This document shows, piece by piece, positions 45,835-57,100 of a DNA stretch of 64,000 nt. Position 1 is the stretch's first letter; each line of letters begins with the position of its first letter. Origin of the DNA: Shewanella marinintestina (GTDB lineage: Bacteria; Pseudomonadota; Gammaproteobacteria; Enterobacterales; Shewanellaceae); assembly GCF_023283845.1 (NCBI RefSeq), contig NZ_JAKILC010000013.1, forward strand, positions 62,001 through 126,000. The letters are read 5' to 3'. A model generated the notes under the pieces. The model saw only the letters and a list, made by a program, of their open reading frames with translations, was not told the origin of the DNA and did no database searches. The translations under genes were made by a program, and so were the position numbers.

Positions 45835-46425
45835 CTACTTAGCTCGCTCAGAAGTGTAGATATTCCACATCATCGCAGTACCAGACTCTTGCCAGGTAGC
45901 TACCGCAACCAGGCGGTGCTCTCGACCAGAAACAGCTTGAGGCATATGATTTTGCTTAAAATATACTTCCTCTTTAATCCCACTAGCAGGAAAGCCCTGC
46001 TCAACAGCAAGTTGAGTAATATAATCAACTCGGCGCTTAGCTAGCGCATGATTATAGTCCTCGCTACCTTCAACGCTGGTGTCACCCACGAGATATAGCG
46101 ATGGCGCCTGTTTTTGGGCTAAACGTTCAATAATGCCTCGCCATTTATCAGCCTGTTCCGGCTCGAGCGTGTCTTTATCGAAACCAAACATGATCACTCT
46201 AAAGTCTTCTTTTACTGTCACTTCAGGGCTTGGACAGCCATCATTATCAATAATCGCTCCCTTACTCGTTCCTGCGCATTTATCACGAGCATTGATCACT
46301 CCATCAATATCGCTATCTAGCAGATCTCTAGTCTGTGGCTCCACAGCAAATGGTTCAGCAGTTTCTGCGCAACCTTGCAAAAACAAACAGCTCAGCAGCA
46401 TACATTGAGTCATTAAAAGGCGCAT
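45835..46425 (-). CDS. OmpA-family lipoprotein of the adhesin operon
   Basis: 196 residues from the ATG at 46425 with a strong GGAGGAG site upstream. Lipobox CLFLQGC near residue 19. A thrombospondin type 3-like Ca2+ motif follows (LDSDIDGVINARDKC, GAIIDNDGCP), then a C-terminal OmpA-like peptidoglycan-binding domain (FGFDKDTLEPEQADKWRGII; SVEGSEDYNHALAKRRVDYI). It lies one base after the TolC-like gene. Similar OmpA-like genes sit beside LapA/BpfA-type secretion systems; it may anchor the export machine to the wall. Confidence 0.85.
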   Translation of the reverse strand: MRLLMTQCMLLSCLFLQGCAETAEPFAVEPQTRDLLDSDIDGVINARDKCAGTSKGAIIDNDGCPSPEVTVKEDFRVIMFGFDKDTLEPEQADKWRGIIERLAQKQAPSLYLVGDTSVEGSEDYNHALAKRRVDYITQLAVEQGFPASGIKEEVYFKQNHMPQAVSGREHRLVAVATWQESGTAMMWNIYTSERAK

Positions 46426-46426
46426 A

Positions 46427-47722
46427 TTACTTCTCCTCCGTCCAAGCTTCTGGGGTATCGACACGGAATGACTCCATTAAATAGCCAGTAGCATTTATCA
46501 AACGATAAGCCGCAATATTGTAATTATAGTGCGAGGTAATATAGTGTTTACGCGCTAAGAACACTTCAACCTTGGCATCCAGTACATCAAGTAATGAACG
46601 GCGACCTAGCTCAAATTGCTTGTTATAGCCTTGCTCAGCTTTTACAGCTTGGTCGACATTCTCACGATAAAATCCTCGCTGCTGACCAATAAACTCATAA
46701 GCATTCCACGCCAAGCGCGTGCCTTCTTCAACTTGCTTTTGGGTATTTTTGCGAATTGCTAATGATTGCTGATAACGCCAAGACGCCGCTTCGGTACGAT
46801 CGGTTGTGGAGCCGCCGCTAAATAGGTCGTAGCTGAGCATTAACATGGCGCGAGCATCTTCATCTGGGCCTTCAATACCGCCAATATTGTCGTTTTTATT
46901 GGCCTGTAGCTCTAACGATAAGGTTGGCCAAAAGTCACTTTTCTCTCGCTCATGTTGCGCACTAGCAGCCTGTGTATCTAGGATTGCGGCATCGATTTCA
47001 GGATGGTTTTCCAATGCTAAACGAATGGCATCCACCAAATTAGTCGGCACAAAATTAAAATCTGGCTGCGGGTCGTGTAAATCTTTCGGTAACTGGCCGA
47101 CTAAATCGTAGTATCGCGCCTGCTTATCCATCTGGTTATTACGTGCCGATAGATAACCTGATTGACTGGTGGCTAAACGCGCTCGCACTTGCGCTACATC
47201 GGAGTCACTACTCAAGCCTTTGTCTCGGCGTGACTCAATATTTTTTAGCACTTCTTGGTGCTCTTTAATATTGCGCTCAGACAACTCAACAATTTTGTTA
47301 GCCATCGACAGCTCAAGGTAGACACGGCTGACTTCTAAACTAAGGTTTTCAGCATCAGACAGCAGACCTAAACGCTCAGCCTCCTTTTCAAAATCGAGTC
47401 TATCAATCTCAGATGTGGTTCGAAATCCATCAAACAACAGTTGTGACACTCGTACGCCAATTTCGCTGCGATCAAGTTCGGTATCAACCCGCTGACCACT
47501 GTTATAGCGCACGTTTTCATAACCTACGCCGCCGTATAGTTTTACTTGCGGTAAGTAATCACCAACCGCTGCGCGCTTATATCGTACCGCAGCTTCAAAG
47601 CTAGCGTATTTTTGCTGAATACTTGGATGATGGTTAATAGCCTCAGCCACAGACTCTTCAAGCGTCAGTGCGTGACTTTGGGCTGACAGTGTCAGTATGG
47701 GTATAAGTAGCAGTCGTCGCAT
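46427..47722 (-). CDS. TolC-family outer-membrane channel (AggA/LapE-like)
   Basis: 431 residues. Signal peptide (to SQSHA) then two TolC repeats of barrel strands and long helices: LEESVAEAINHHPSIQQKYASF (about residue 22), VRVSQLLFDGFRTTSEIDRL, and the second half LMLSYDLFSGGSTTDRTEAASWR (about residue 275), KQFELGRRSLLDVLDAKVEV. AggA of S. oneidensis, needed for surface attachment, is this type. It forms the outer-membrane duct of the type I system 12 bases downstream of the adaptor gene. Confidence 0.9.
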   Translation of the reverse strand: MRRLLLIPILTLSAQSHALTLEESVAEAINHHPSIQQKYASFEAAVRYKRAAVGDYLPQVKLYGGVGYENVRYNSGQRVDTELDRSEIGVRVSQLLFDGFRTTSEIDRLDFEKEAERLGLLSDAENLSLEVSRVYLELSMANKIVELSERNIKEHQEVLKNIESRRDKGLSSDSDVAQVRARLATSQSGYLSARNNQMDKQARYYDLVGQLPKDLHDPQPDFNFVPTNLVDAIRLALENHPEIDAAILDTQAASAQHEREKSDFWPTLSLELQANKNDNIGGIEGPDEDARAMLMLSYDLFSGGSTTDRTEAASWRYQQSLAIRKNTQKQVEEGTRLAWNAYEFIGQQRGFYRENVDQAVKAEQGYNKQFELGRRSLLDVLDAKVEVFLARKHYITSHYNYNIAAYRLINATGYLMESFRVDTPEAWTEEK

Positions 47723-47734
47723 CGTATCCTTACC

Positions 47735-49048
47735 TTATGGTTCGCGAAGTGCATTCGCTTTAGCGCGTAATAGAGGCTTTAGCCAATAATTTAAAACTGT
47801 TTTCTCACCGGTTAAGATGTCTGTACTAGCTTGCATTCCCGAGATAATCGGCCAGCCATTGAGTACGTTTTCTTCCGTTTTTACATGAGCCTCAAAATAG
47901 GTGGTGCCATCATCTAGTTGTTGAGCATCCGAGCTCACGTAAATGACTTCACCTTTAAGGCCGCCATAAATAACAAAATCATAAGCAGTAAACTTTACCG
48001 TCGCCTTTAAGCCTGTGTGCACAAAGGCGATATCTTTAGGCGCAATACGGGTCTCAATGATTAACGCTCCATCCTGGGGGACCACGCCCATTATTGACTC
48101 GCCGGGTTCAACTACCGCTCCTATTGAGCGTACTAATATATTGGTTACATTGCCATTTATTGGCGAATTGATTTTAGTTCTGGCTAAACGATCCGCCAAA
48201 GCCTTGATGCTTTCGGTTAAAGCATTAAGCTCATTCATCACCTCATTTCGCTCGGTTTCTGCTCGGCTGATAAAGTCCAAGGCCACAGTTAGATACTCAG
48301 CTTCAGCCTGACTTTGAGCTGCCTGTAACTGCCGTGCATTTGCCTTAGATGCCGAAAGCTCGCCTTTAAGGCCAATCTCATCACGCTCAAGTTTTAATAG
48401 TTCTAGCTCGGCAACCGCTCCTTCTCGCACAGCGGCGCGGGTCATTACTATCTCTTGCTTCACTAATTTCAAACCACTGAGCTGAGCTTGCACAGTAATT
48501 TGTGCCTCGGCTATCGCTTGTACCTTTTGTTCGATCACCTGAGTTGCCTGCTCTAACTGTGATGATAATTGCGATAACCGTGAACGAAAAATAGCCTTGG
48601 AGCGATTACTGACTCTTCCCTGTTGCGCGCTGATCTCGACTTGAGAAATGTGCACTCTATCTCGCCAGTCATTAGCTTTATCGTCGATAACAACAGAGGC
48701 AATTTCAGCATCTAAACGTGCTTCTTGCCGCTTAAGTGCCGAGGCCTGAATATTGGCCTCATCAAATGCTGAGGCGAAACGTAACTCATCTAGGATTAAT
48801 AGCGGTTGCCCGGCCTTTACAGACTGACCTTCTCTAACTAGCACCTGCTTAAGAATGCCACCATCTAAGCTTTCAATTTGTTGCACGGCTTGCGTCGGCA
48901 CCACCATACCCTCGCCTACAACCACCTCTTCTAACTTAGCGAAAGAAGCCCATACAACAGTTGTGACAATAAGCGCGGCAACCAGCAAGATAACTTGATT
49001 AGCTCGTTTGGCGCCTTCTAAATGTTTGATGTGCAATCGGCCGCTCAT
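47735..49048 (-). CDS. Type I secretion adaptor (HlyD/LapC-like)
   Basis: 437 residues. One N-terminal transmembrane helix (VILLVAALIVTTVVWASFA), the MFP N-terminal lipoyl half (VLVREGQSVKAGQPLLILDE, about residue 72), a very long coiled coil (about residues 95-290), the C-terminal half (INSPINGNVTNILVRSIGAVVEPGE) and the HlyD family C-terminus (DGTTYFEAHVKTE; GMQASTDILTGEKTVLNYWLKPL), the last being a near-signature of type I adaptors. The start overlaps the ABC gene stop (ATGA). Confidence 0.93.
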   Translation of the reverse strand: MSGRLHIKHLEGAKRANQVILLVAALIVTTVVWASFAKLEEVVVGEGMVVPTQAVQQIESLDGGILKQVLVREGQSVKAGQPLLILDELRFASAFDEANIQASALKRQEARLDAEIASVVIDDKANDWRDRVHISQVEISAQQGRVSNRSKAIFRSRLSQLSSQLEQATQVIEQKVQAIAEAQITVQAQLSGLKLVKQEIVMTRAAVREGAVAELELLKLERDEIGLKGELSASKANARQLQAAQSQAEAEYLTVALDFISRAETERNEVMNELNALTESIKALADRLARTKINSPINGNVTNILVRSIGAVVEPGESIMGVVPQDGALIIETRIAPKDIAFVHTGLKATVKFTAYDFVIYGGLKGEVIYVSSDAQQLDDGTTYFEAHVKTEENVLNGWPIISGMQASTDILTGEKTVLNYWLKPLLRAKANALREP

Positions 49049-51165
49049 TTCAGCTCTCCTTTTTGGCGCACATTCACGGCTTTAATCCGGCTTTTTCCTC
49101 GCTGGTTCAATTCGGCAGGCGTCTGCTCTAAAGTGATCCGCCCTTTATCAACAACTAAGATGCGATCGCAAAGGCTAAGTAACTTTGGGTTATGTGAAGC
49201 GATAACCATAGAGGTATCACTAACCTGCGATAAACAAGCGATGATTTGATTTTCAGAACGCTCATCCATAGCACTCGTGGGCTCGTCCAGCAGCAGTAAC
49301 TTGGGCTGGCGTAGCAAGACTCTCGCTAACGCAATTGCCTGACGTTGCCCCCCAGATAATTGCCGACCAAATTCTCCAACTTGGCTATCGAGGCCACTTC
49401 CCAAACGGTCCATCAGTTTATCGATACCCGAGCTCGTTATCGTGTTCGCTAGCTGATTCTCATCGACCCTTTTAAGACCAAACAACAAGTTGTCCAACAC
49501 ACTCCCATAAATAAGAGTCGGCTGCTGCGACATCCAACCAATCTGCTCTCGAATATCGCTCACTGCCCACTGGCGAGCCTCTAAATGGTTATAAAACAAT
49601 TGACCACTGCTCAACTGATATTGCCCAGCTAGGATTGATAACAAACTCGACTTGCCTGCTCCAGCAGGACCAAATAAGCCAATTTTCTCGCCCGGCTTAA
49701 TATCAAGGTTCACCTCAGTAAATGCAGGTAAGGGGTGGTCTGGGTAGGTAAAGCTAGCGTGGCGTAATGACACAGCCCCATTAAAACCGACAGCTGTACT
49801 CGGCTGACTAGCAAAATATTGCTCTTGTGGTAATTCAAGAATAGAACTGACCGCAGTAATTGCTGACTGTGTTTGTTTAAATTTAAGTAGCAACATTGAA
49901 ATTTGATTGATGGCATTGGCGGCTCGCCCGCTCAGCATCACAATCGCTATCAGCCCCCCCATACTTAAGTTACCGGCATAAATTTGATACACGCCGGAGA
50001 TAATCAAACCAATAGTCACTAACTGCTGACTATTCATTACACTATGGCTTAAGGTATTTGAGGCAATACGAGACTCATTTTGCCAGTCTGCTAGGCTACT
50101 AACCGTGTCATCCCAAATGCGTTGCGCCTTGGCTTCGCCATTATTTTGCTTAGTTTCCACTAGCAAATTAAGGGTTTCGATAAGATGAGCTTGGCGCTGC
50201 GTCGACAGCTGTGATGTATGTTCTATGGTCGCCATTAGCTTTTTTTGCATCACGAAACTAATGAGTAGCAGCAACAGCATGCAGGTAAGCGGCACTAAAA
50301 CCATGTAACCGCCCAGCCAAGCAATCAACGCTAAAAACAATACGGTAAATGGTAGGTCGACCGCCGTCACTAACGTTGCAGAGGTAATAAAGTCGCGAAT
50401 ACTATCGAACTCTTGCAGCTGTTTAGCAAAAGCACCTGCTGAGGCTGGGCGGTTTTCTAAACGCATACCGAGCACTTTAGAGAACAAAATATTCGACATT
50501 TTTATATCGACTTGCTTACCCGCTACGTCCGCTAAACGTGTACGTGCTTGCTTCAATAACCAGTCAAATATAATGGCTAAACTGGCACCTGTTGCCAACA
50601 CCCATAAGGTATCAATAGCTTGATTGGGAACAACGCGATCATATACATTCATGGTGAACAATGGTGTCACTAGCGCTAGAACATTTATCGCCAGCGAGCC
50701 CAGTAAAAAACTACCATAAAAAGGTTTCACCTCATCGAAAGCCGCTAACAACCAGTGTCGTTTAACTTTGAGATGATGCTCCTCACTACGAGCATCGGTG
50801 AGCAGTTTACGTTGTACATGCCAACTGTCTTGATGATAATTTTGCTTAAACTCCGCTTCGCTAATCACCTGCTCTGAACGAGCCGAAATTAATAACCAGT
50901 CACCGCTAACATTTTTATCGAGTAATGCTGGCTCAGTTTGTTTTGAAAAGACAATGGCCGGCAGCGCCATCTTAGTTAACGTTAGGTTCTGCGCTACGGC
51001 TTCAATTGCCACATTGTCACAAGCCTGCACTAACTCAGCTGTTGTTAGTCCACCCTTTTTATGCACTATATGGCTAAATAGCATCTGCTCAGAACATTCT
51101 AGCCCTAGGCGTTGGCACAAGAGTAGAATGATATTAGCAAGGTTATCTTGTTGCATATTTATCAT
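49045..51165 (-). CDS. Type I secretion ABC transporter (LapB/HlyB-like)
   Basis: 706 residues. The N-terminal about 130 residues are a C39-peptidase-like domain without the catalytic Cys (ANIILLLCQRLGLECSEQMLF is not the peptidase motif), as in RTX-adhesin exporters. The transmembrane part has MNVYDRVVPNQAIDTLWVLA (about residue 175) and FDSIRDFITSATLVTAVDLPF, typical of LapB. The ATPase part has Walker A GPAGAGKSS (about residue 505), LSGGQRQAIALAR (about residue 615), LLLLDEPTSAMDE. The start overlaps the adhesin stop by four bases, so it is translated coupled to its presumed substrate. Confidence 0.94.
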   Translation of the reverse strand: MINMQQDNLANIILLLCQRLGLECSEQMLFSHIVHKKGGLTTAELVQACDNVAIEAVAQNLTLTKMALPAIVFSKQTEPALLDKNVSGDWLLISARSEQVISEAEFKQNYHQDSWHVQRKLLTDARSEEHHLKVKRHWLLAAFDEVKPFYGSFLLGSLAINVLALVTPLFTMNVYDRVVPNQAIDTLWVLATGASLAIIFDWLLKQARTRLADVAGKQVDIKMSNILFSKVLGMRLENRPASAGAFAKQLQEFDSIRDFITSATLVTAVDLPFTVLFLALIAWLGGYMVLVPLTCMLLLLLISFVMQKKLMATIEHTSQLSTQRQAHLIETLNLLVETKQNNGEAKAQRIWDDTVSSLADWQNESRIASNTLSHSVMNSQQLVTIGLIISGVYQIYAGNLSMGGLIAIVMLSGRAANAINQISMLLLKFKQTQSAITAVSSILELPQEQYFASQPSTAVGFNGAVSLRHASFTYPDHPLPAFTEVNLDIKPGEKIGLFGPAGAGKSSLLSILAGQYQLSSGQLFYNHLEARQWAVSDIREQIGWMSQQPTLIYGSVLDNLLFGLKRVDENQLANTITSSGIDKLMDRLGSGLDSQVGEFGRQLSGGQRQAIALARVLLRQPKLLLLDEPTSAMDERSENQIIACLSQVSDTSMVIASHNPKLLSLCDRILVVDKGRITLEQTPAELNQRGKSRIKAVNVRQKGELK

Positions 51166-54100
51166 GGTAATTGACTCAATAGCGCCATCTCATCTTCAAT
51201 TTTTGAGATAGCATCGTTCACTGAATTGGCATATTCATGATCGGTTGTCGGATTTGCCGTAACTTTACCGTCTTCGCTTTGAGCCATACTCTGCTTAATT
51301 GCTTGAGCAAGCGGATTATCTTCAAAACGGACTCTAGAACCGAGCGCTTCCTCATGCCTCATCTCATCTTCTAAACTGTGCCCTGGTCTTAGTTCATTTA
51401 TCATTTCGGCGGTAGAGTTAAATGAATTAACCATGACTGAAGGTGCAGTAATATCAACAGTTACATTAATCGTTTCAACGGCTCCCTCTGCTGTGTCAGA
51501 GCCTAAAGTTGCGGTTGGGTCTAAGGTTAAATTAAATGAGTCTCCGTCGTTTGCACCAATAACTTTTAGCGTCGCAACATCCTCAAAATTGACAAACCAT
51601 GTACCGTCTCTTTCGCTACCAGCAGATAATGTCATGCCAGCTGGTACGCCATATATGGTTAATACACCAGACTCATTCGCAGCTGGATTTTGCAGTGCAA
51701 TACCGAGGTTTAAAGCCACATTATTAACATCATTAGCTAACACATCGCCAACCTGAGTCCAGACTGGCGCATCAACTTCAGGGGTTATCTCTACCTCAAA
51801 GTTAAGCACCTCAGTAGCGCTTTTATCCGTTTGTAAGCTACCTAATACTAACGCGCTATCAATTGAAGATAACTCTATTTGTACATCTAAGGTACCGAAG
51901 GCTAAATCACCCGGGTAAAGTAATAATTGCGAAACCTGCGCCCCCGCATTTATCACAGCAAAGTAACTATTGCTGGCGGCATCAAAACTAAATGACACAA
52001 ACTCACTACCGATTTTTATTCCCTCTAACCCAACTAAAGCCGATGCATCGTTAGAACTGACAATCACTTTGATGGAAAGCACTTCAGTAGCATCAAATTC
52101 TGCGATTTTTGCATTAAAATCGATACTAATAACTTCATCTTCTACGCTGGTATATTGGCTATCAGGCGGTGTTATTACCTCGACACCATCAGCCACTGGC
52201 GATACGCCCACCAAGATATCAGCTGATGTCGTCACGAAATCAGACGTACCTAACTCTTGGGTAATAGCCTGAATGGACAATGGAATATCACCACTAAAAT
52301 CTAGTGGCGGCTGCATCACTAATCCAGACAGTTGCGCCGGAGTGACTGACCAAGAGTATGTTGGCGAGCCATTAAAGCTGCCACCATCGGTACCATCATT
52401 AGGAAGTTGAATTAAGTTGCCACCATCTTGGTAATACAACACTGCGCCACTTGGCACACCATGTATGGTTAGATAAATCGCTTCTGATCCATCTAGGTCA
52501 ATTAAACCTAGCCCAGCGGTATCGAAACCAGACAGTGCAATGAGACTATCCTCTTGACCTTGGACAACCTGTGTCCCAGCAGGTAAATTGGCGGCATCAG
52601 TAACAGGTGTCACCTCTATGGTGAAGGTATTTTCAAACGCTGCCTGATCAGTAACATTTACGCCATTAATCATTGCGGTATCGATACTCGTTGCAGAGAA
52701 CTTTAATCTAAAGTCACCACTTAAATGCTCAGTGGGCGCAAACTCAAGTAAGGCTAATGACGCATTGAGTGCTGCCATATTGCCGCCAGTAAACTCCCAA
52801 GTATCAGTTGTACCAGCTTTTAATGACCATAAGCCCGTCACGTCTTGCAAACTGCCACCATCTAACAAGGTAATTGTAATAGGGTTACCACTATCACCAA
52901 ATAAGATTTGCTCTGAGCCACCGGTTGTAGGCGATGCGTCAGCATCATCAAACACTAAGCTAATCCCTAGCGGAACCGGGCTATCTTCTAACATAACTCT
53001 ATTAGCAACATTTAGGCTCACGCCATCAGCTACTGGAGTGATCTCTATCGCTAAGCTTTGGCTATCATCAATTTTAGTGTCACCACTTTGGGTATCGGTA
53101 GCGATAATGCGGATTGGGATAACTAATTCACCCGCGTAATCCTCACTAATGTTGTGAAGCTTTAAGCTCCCCAGCGAAGCGCTAGTAAATACATACTCAA
53201 TAACATTCTCACCCGTAGCATCGTAAACCGCTGTCACATCGGCACCGGTAAAATAGCCACCTTCAGGCAGATCAGACGCTAACACTCTGAAACTAATTAA
53301 ATCATTACTATCAGCGCTCAACACTTGGTTAAGGTGACCGCTAAAGTCAATGGTGGTGTCTTCTATGGCATCCACTATTGTTAGTTGCAATTCGCCTACT
53401 GGCGTTGCCTCACTTGGCCCAGCACCTTTAGCAAACTGCACATAAAAGCTGGTACTGATGATTTCAGCGTCATCGCGATCGAGCACTCTGGCTTCAACTG
53501 TTATTTGCTCTAACCCGGTAGCTGACTCGCTAATGATGCTTGCCCCTGCTAACAAGTCGAGTGCGTACTCTTGTACTGAATCGCTAGTGAGGTTATTAAT
53601 TGGAATAATCCAGCGACCGTCGCCATCATCAATCGCACCATTAGGATGCGACACATACCAGCCGTCACCGCTTGGTACGATAATCACTAAGTAATCTAAA
53701 ACTTCAGACCCGTCGATATCACCATCAAAGAATAAGACTTGCCCAGTTAAACTGATTGCAGATCCATCATTACTGACCAGCCGATTTTGCTCACTTTGTA
53801 GGTGAGTTGTGAGGTCTACAACAGCATCTACCACCACGGTTATTTGAGTCGAGACATACTCACTCACAACAGTGCCTGTTGCCGAGGTATCGGTAATTTG
53901 GTAACTCACAGCAAAAGAAAAACTACCGTCCGCATCTTGTGGCGGCAAGGCTGCCAAGCGGCCGGAATTAAGTAACGCTTGCAAAGTCGGGCTTGTACTG
54001 TCGAGCAAAGAACTCACGTCTAACCCACCTGGTGGAATCGTCACTTTGGAACCATCTAAGGTTAAAGTAAATCCATCGGCACCTTGGAACGGAATGATGA

Positions 54101-57100
54101 GTCCGGTAACGGTTTCACTTCCATCCAAATCAGCAGTTAAGTTTGGAGTAAAATCGAGCGGAATTGACTGATCTTCAAAACCATAGCTCATTGTGGCTAA
54201 TGTCGTTGCATTAGCGTCTATCACGGGAGCAATATCGATATTAACTGTCAGCTCATAATCAGCCGTATCACCATCTAACTCTGTGCTTTGCACAAAAATA
54301 GTAAGACTGACTAACCCACTAAAGTCCTCAACAGGTTGTAAGCTTAAACTCGCCAATAGTGCAGCGGAAACGCCATACACAGGTTGACCATTAATAAACT
54401 CAACTACTGGCAAATTGACTTGTGCACCGGACGAATCAACAAAAATAACGCCATCTGGCACACCGGTAATGCGTAAATCTAACGTCTCCGAACCATCATC
54501 ATCAGAACTGACTATCGTAAAGTCTAAGGCGATGGTTTGATCTTCATTAAAAGACACCACATTAGAAATAACACCAGTACTACCATCTATCGTCCACACG
54601 TTAGGGTCGGCGTTTATCATAGGTTGGTCGTTAGCCACACCCGTTAAAGTAATGGTAATCGTTTGCGAGTCGCTATAACGAGGATTAGGGTGTATCACAC
54701 CATCTGCAGGGTTAACGCCATCTTGTGCGGTTTCCGTGGCAAAACTTCTCACTGTAATTGAAAAATCACCAAGGTTTGCTGAACTCACATCTTCAGCAGG
54801 AATAAGCTTAGCAGTGCCGCTATTTACCTCTGATGCCAACACCGTCCAAACAGTGCCATTAAAACTGGCCGATGGTGAATCAATAGACCAGCCAGCTGGC
54901 AAGGTAAACTCAAAACTTAAAAACTCTGAACCTGAGGTATCGGTTAGAGCTCCAGAAACCACAGAGCTTAGTACAATGGGCGCGTCTTCATCGCTGCGAA
55001 TATTCTGGGTTGCTAGCGTTGGTTTATCGGCAATAGGTACCACTGCAATAGTCACTGTTTCAATGGTACTGAATGCGGTGTCGTTGTTGTCACTTTCTGT
55101 AGTCTTAGCTTGTACTGTGAAGTTAAATTCACCCGCTAAATTCTCACCAACGGTAGCAATTAGATTATCTAACTGCATTTGGCTAATACTCATGCCATCG
55201 GTAACGGTAACTCCCAAGAAAGTCAGAGTTAAGCCCGCACTAATATTGCTAATCACGTAAGTAATGGTTTCAGAACCCTGAGCGTCAGCGTTAGTCTCAT
55301 CCTTGGAAGTCGCATTAAGATTAATACTAAAACCATCGGCATCTTCGTTAACCGTATAGTTAAATTCGCTACTAGCATCCCATATAGGAGTGTCTGCTAC
55401 AGACTCTACAGTAATCGGCACAGTGGTAGTGATTGGCGCTTTACCAGTAATATTAACGCTAATGACAAAAGCTGCACTGGCGGTTGCGTCTGAGCCATCT
55501 TCTATTGGTTGATAACTTAAATCGCCATTAGGAATCGCAACGCGAGTAAGTGGGTCGAGTTGTAACAAGCCATTAGCCAAGGACAAAATATAATTGCCAT
55601 CAGCATCTTTGGGCACCTCGACACCATCGAGCAACAAGATCCCGCCTTGTAGTGCTGCAACATCAAACACCATACTAAGAATAAACTCAGATTCGTCGAG
55701 ATCACCGGGCGAAGCTTGAATCCCAAAAATGGTTCGGGTGTCTTCGACAAATTCAGTGTTGAAAACTGTTATTGAGCCCACACCATCTTTAGCAATAAGT
55801 GTCAGTGTATCGGTAACAACATCGCCGTCAGCATCCGTTACCTGGAGTAAAACATCTTCACTATACAGCAGAGCATCGTAACCAAAAATTAGAGTGGTAA
55901 CCGTTGCTAGACCGTTTTCATCAATAACTAACTCACCATACTTGACCACATTGGGATTGGCATCAGTAAATAAATCTATCGTTGCTCCAACTGCATACGC
56001 GACGCCTTTATAAGTTATCCCGGTGACCTTAGCACCATCAGCTCCCTGCTGCTGTGATGAAAACATTTGCACGCTATAAACGTCATTGTTACCTTCGAAA
56101 AACTCTAATGTTTTTGCCGTACTTTCAGGAATATCATCTGTCACGGTGACAGTTATCGTTTGCGCCGCAGACTTATCGTTATCGGCATCAATCGCATTCA
56201 CTTCAAATTGCAAATCAAGACTGTTCTCACCGTTACCGTTGGCATGGTCAAATGTTCTAAACTGTTTAAACTCAACTTTTCCGTTAGCATTAAAACGGAT
56301 CTGAAACACTGTTTCGCCGCCCGTCTCCCTTGTTGCCGTATACCAGCCGTTGCCATTTGCTGTGGTATTTAGAATGACTTTCTCACCGCCACTAAAAACC
56401 GTACCAAAACTAAAACCATCTGTTAGCGTAATTTCGGTCACTTTATCGCTACCCGATATAGTCGAAAGTACCTGGGACGTTGAAATAGGGTTTGAAGTTG
56501 TTAGGTTACCTTCGTTGATATTTAGCTGCAGCGCGTCAGGTAGTAGAGTATTTTGACCATCATAAATATCAACGGTAACTTGCGCAGAAGTTAGCGTATT
56601 GTCACTGTCACGAATAGCGACCGTGACATTTAGTGTATCTAATACATCAGCGGCGCCTAAATGATCTATGGCACTGACCAATTTAAAGTCGAGTTCAACC
56701 GAGCCAACACTCTCAGCGCCAATATCTATACTGGTTGGCAACCTCATTGTGAAAACCAGCACACCGTCAGCAGTAACTGCATCAATTGAAGCGCCATCAT
56801 CTTTAACTACCCAATATAACGCGGAGCCATTTTGGGTCAGTGTCACCCCTGCTGCATTTTGTACTTCTGCACCATCGGTAACACTAAAGCTGATATCGAC
56901 GATTGGGTCTTTACTAGCTGTAATATTAAACGCGCCAGTCGCCTTATTATCAAAAGCTGTCACACTTGGGGTCTCACTCACCACCAAGCTAATGTCATTA
57001 ATCGTGGCGGCGTTGGCATCTTTTACAGTAACGGTTAACGTCGCTAAAGATGAGTCACCATCAAAATCTGCTATCAACAGTTTAAAGTCGATATCTTCAC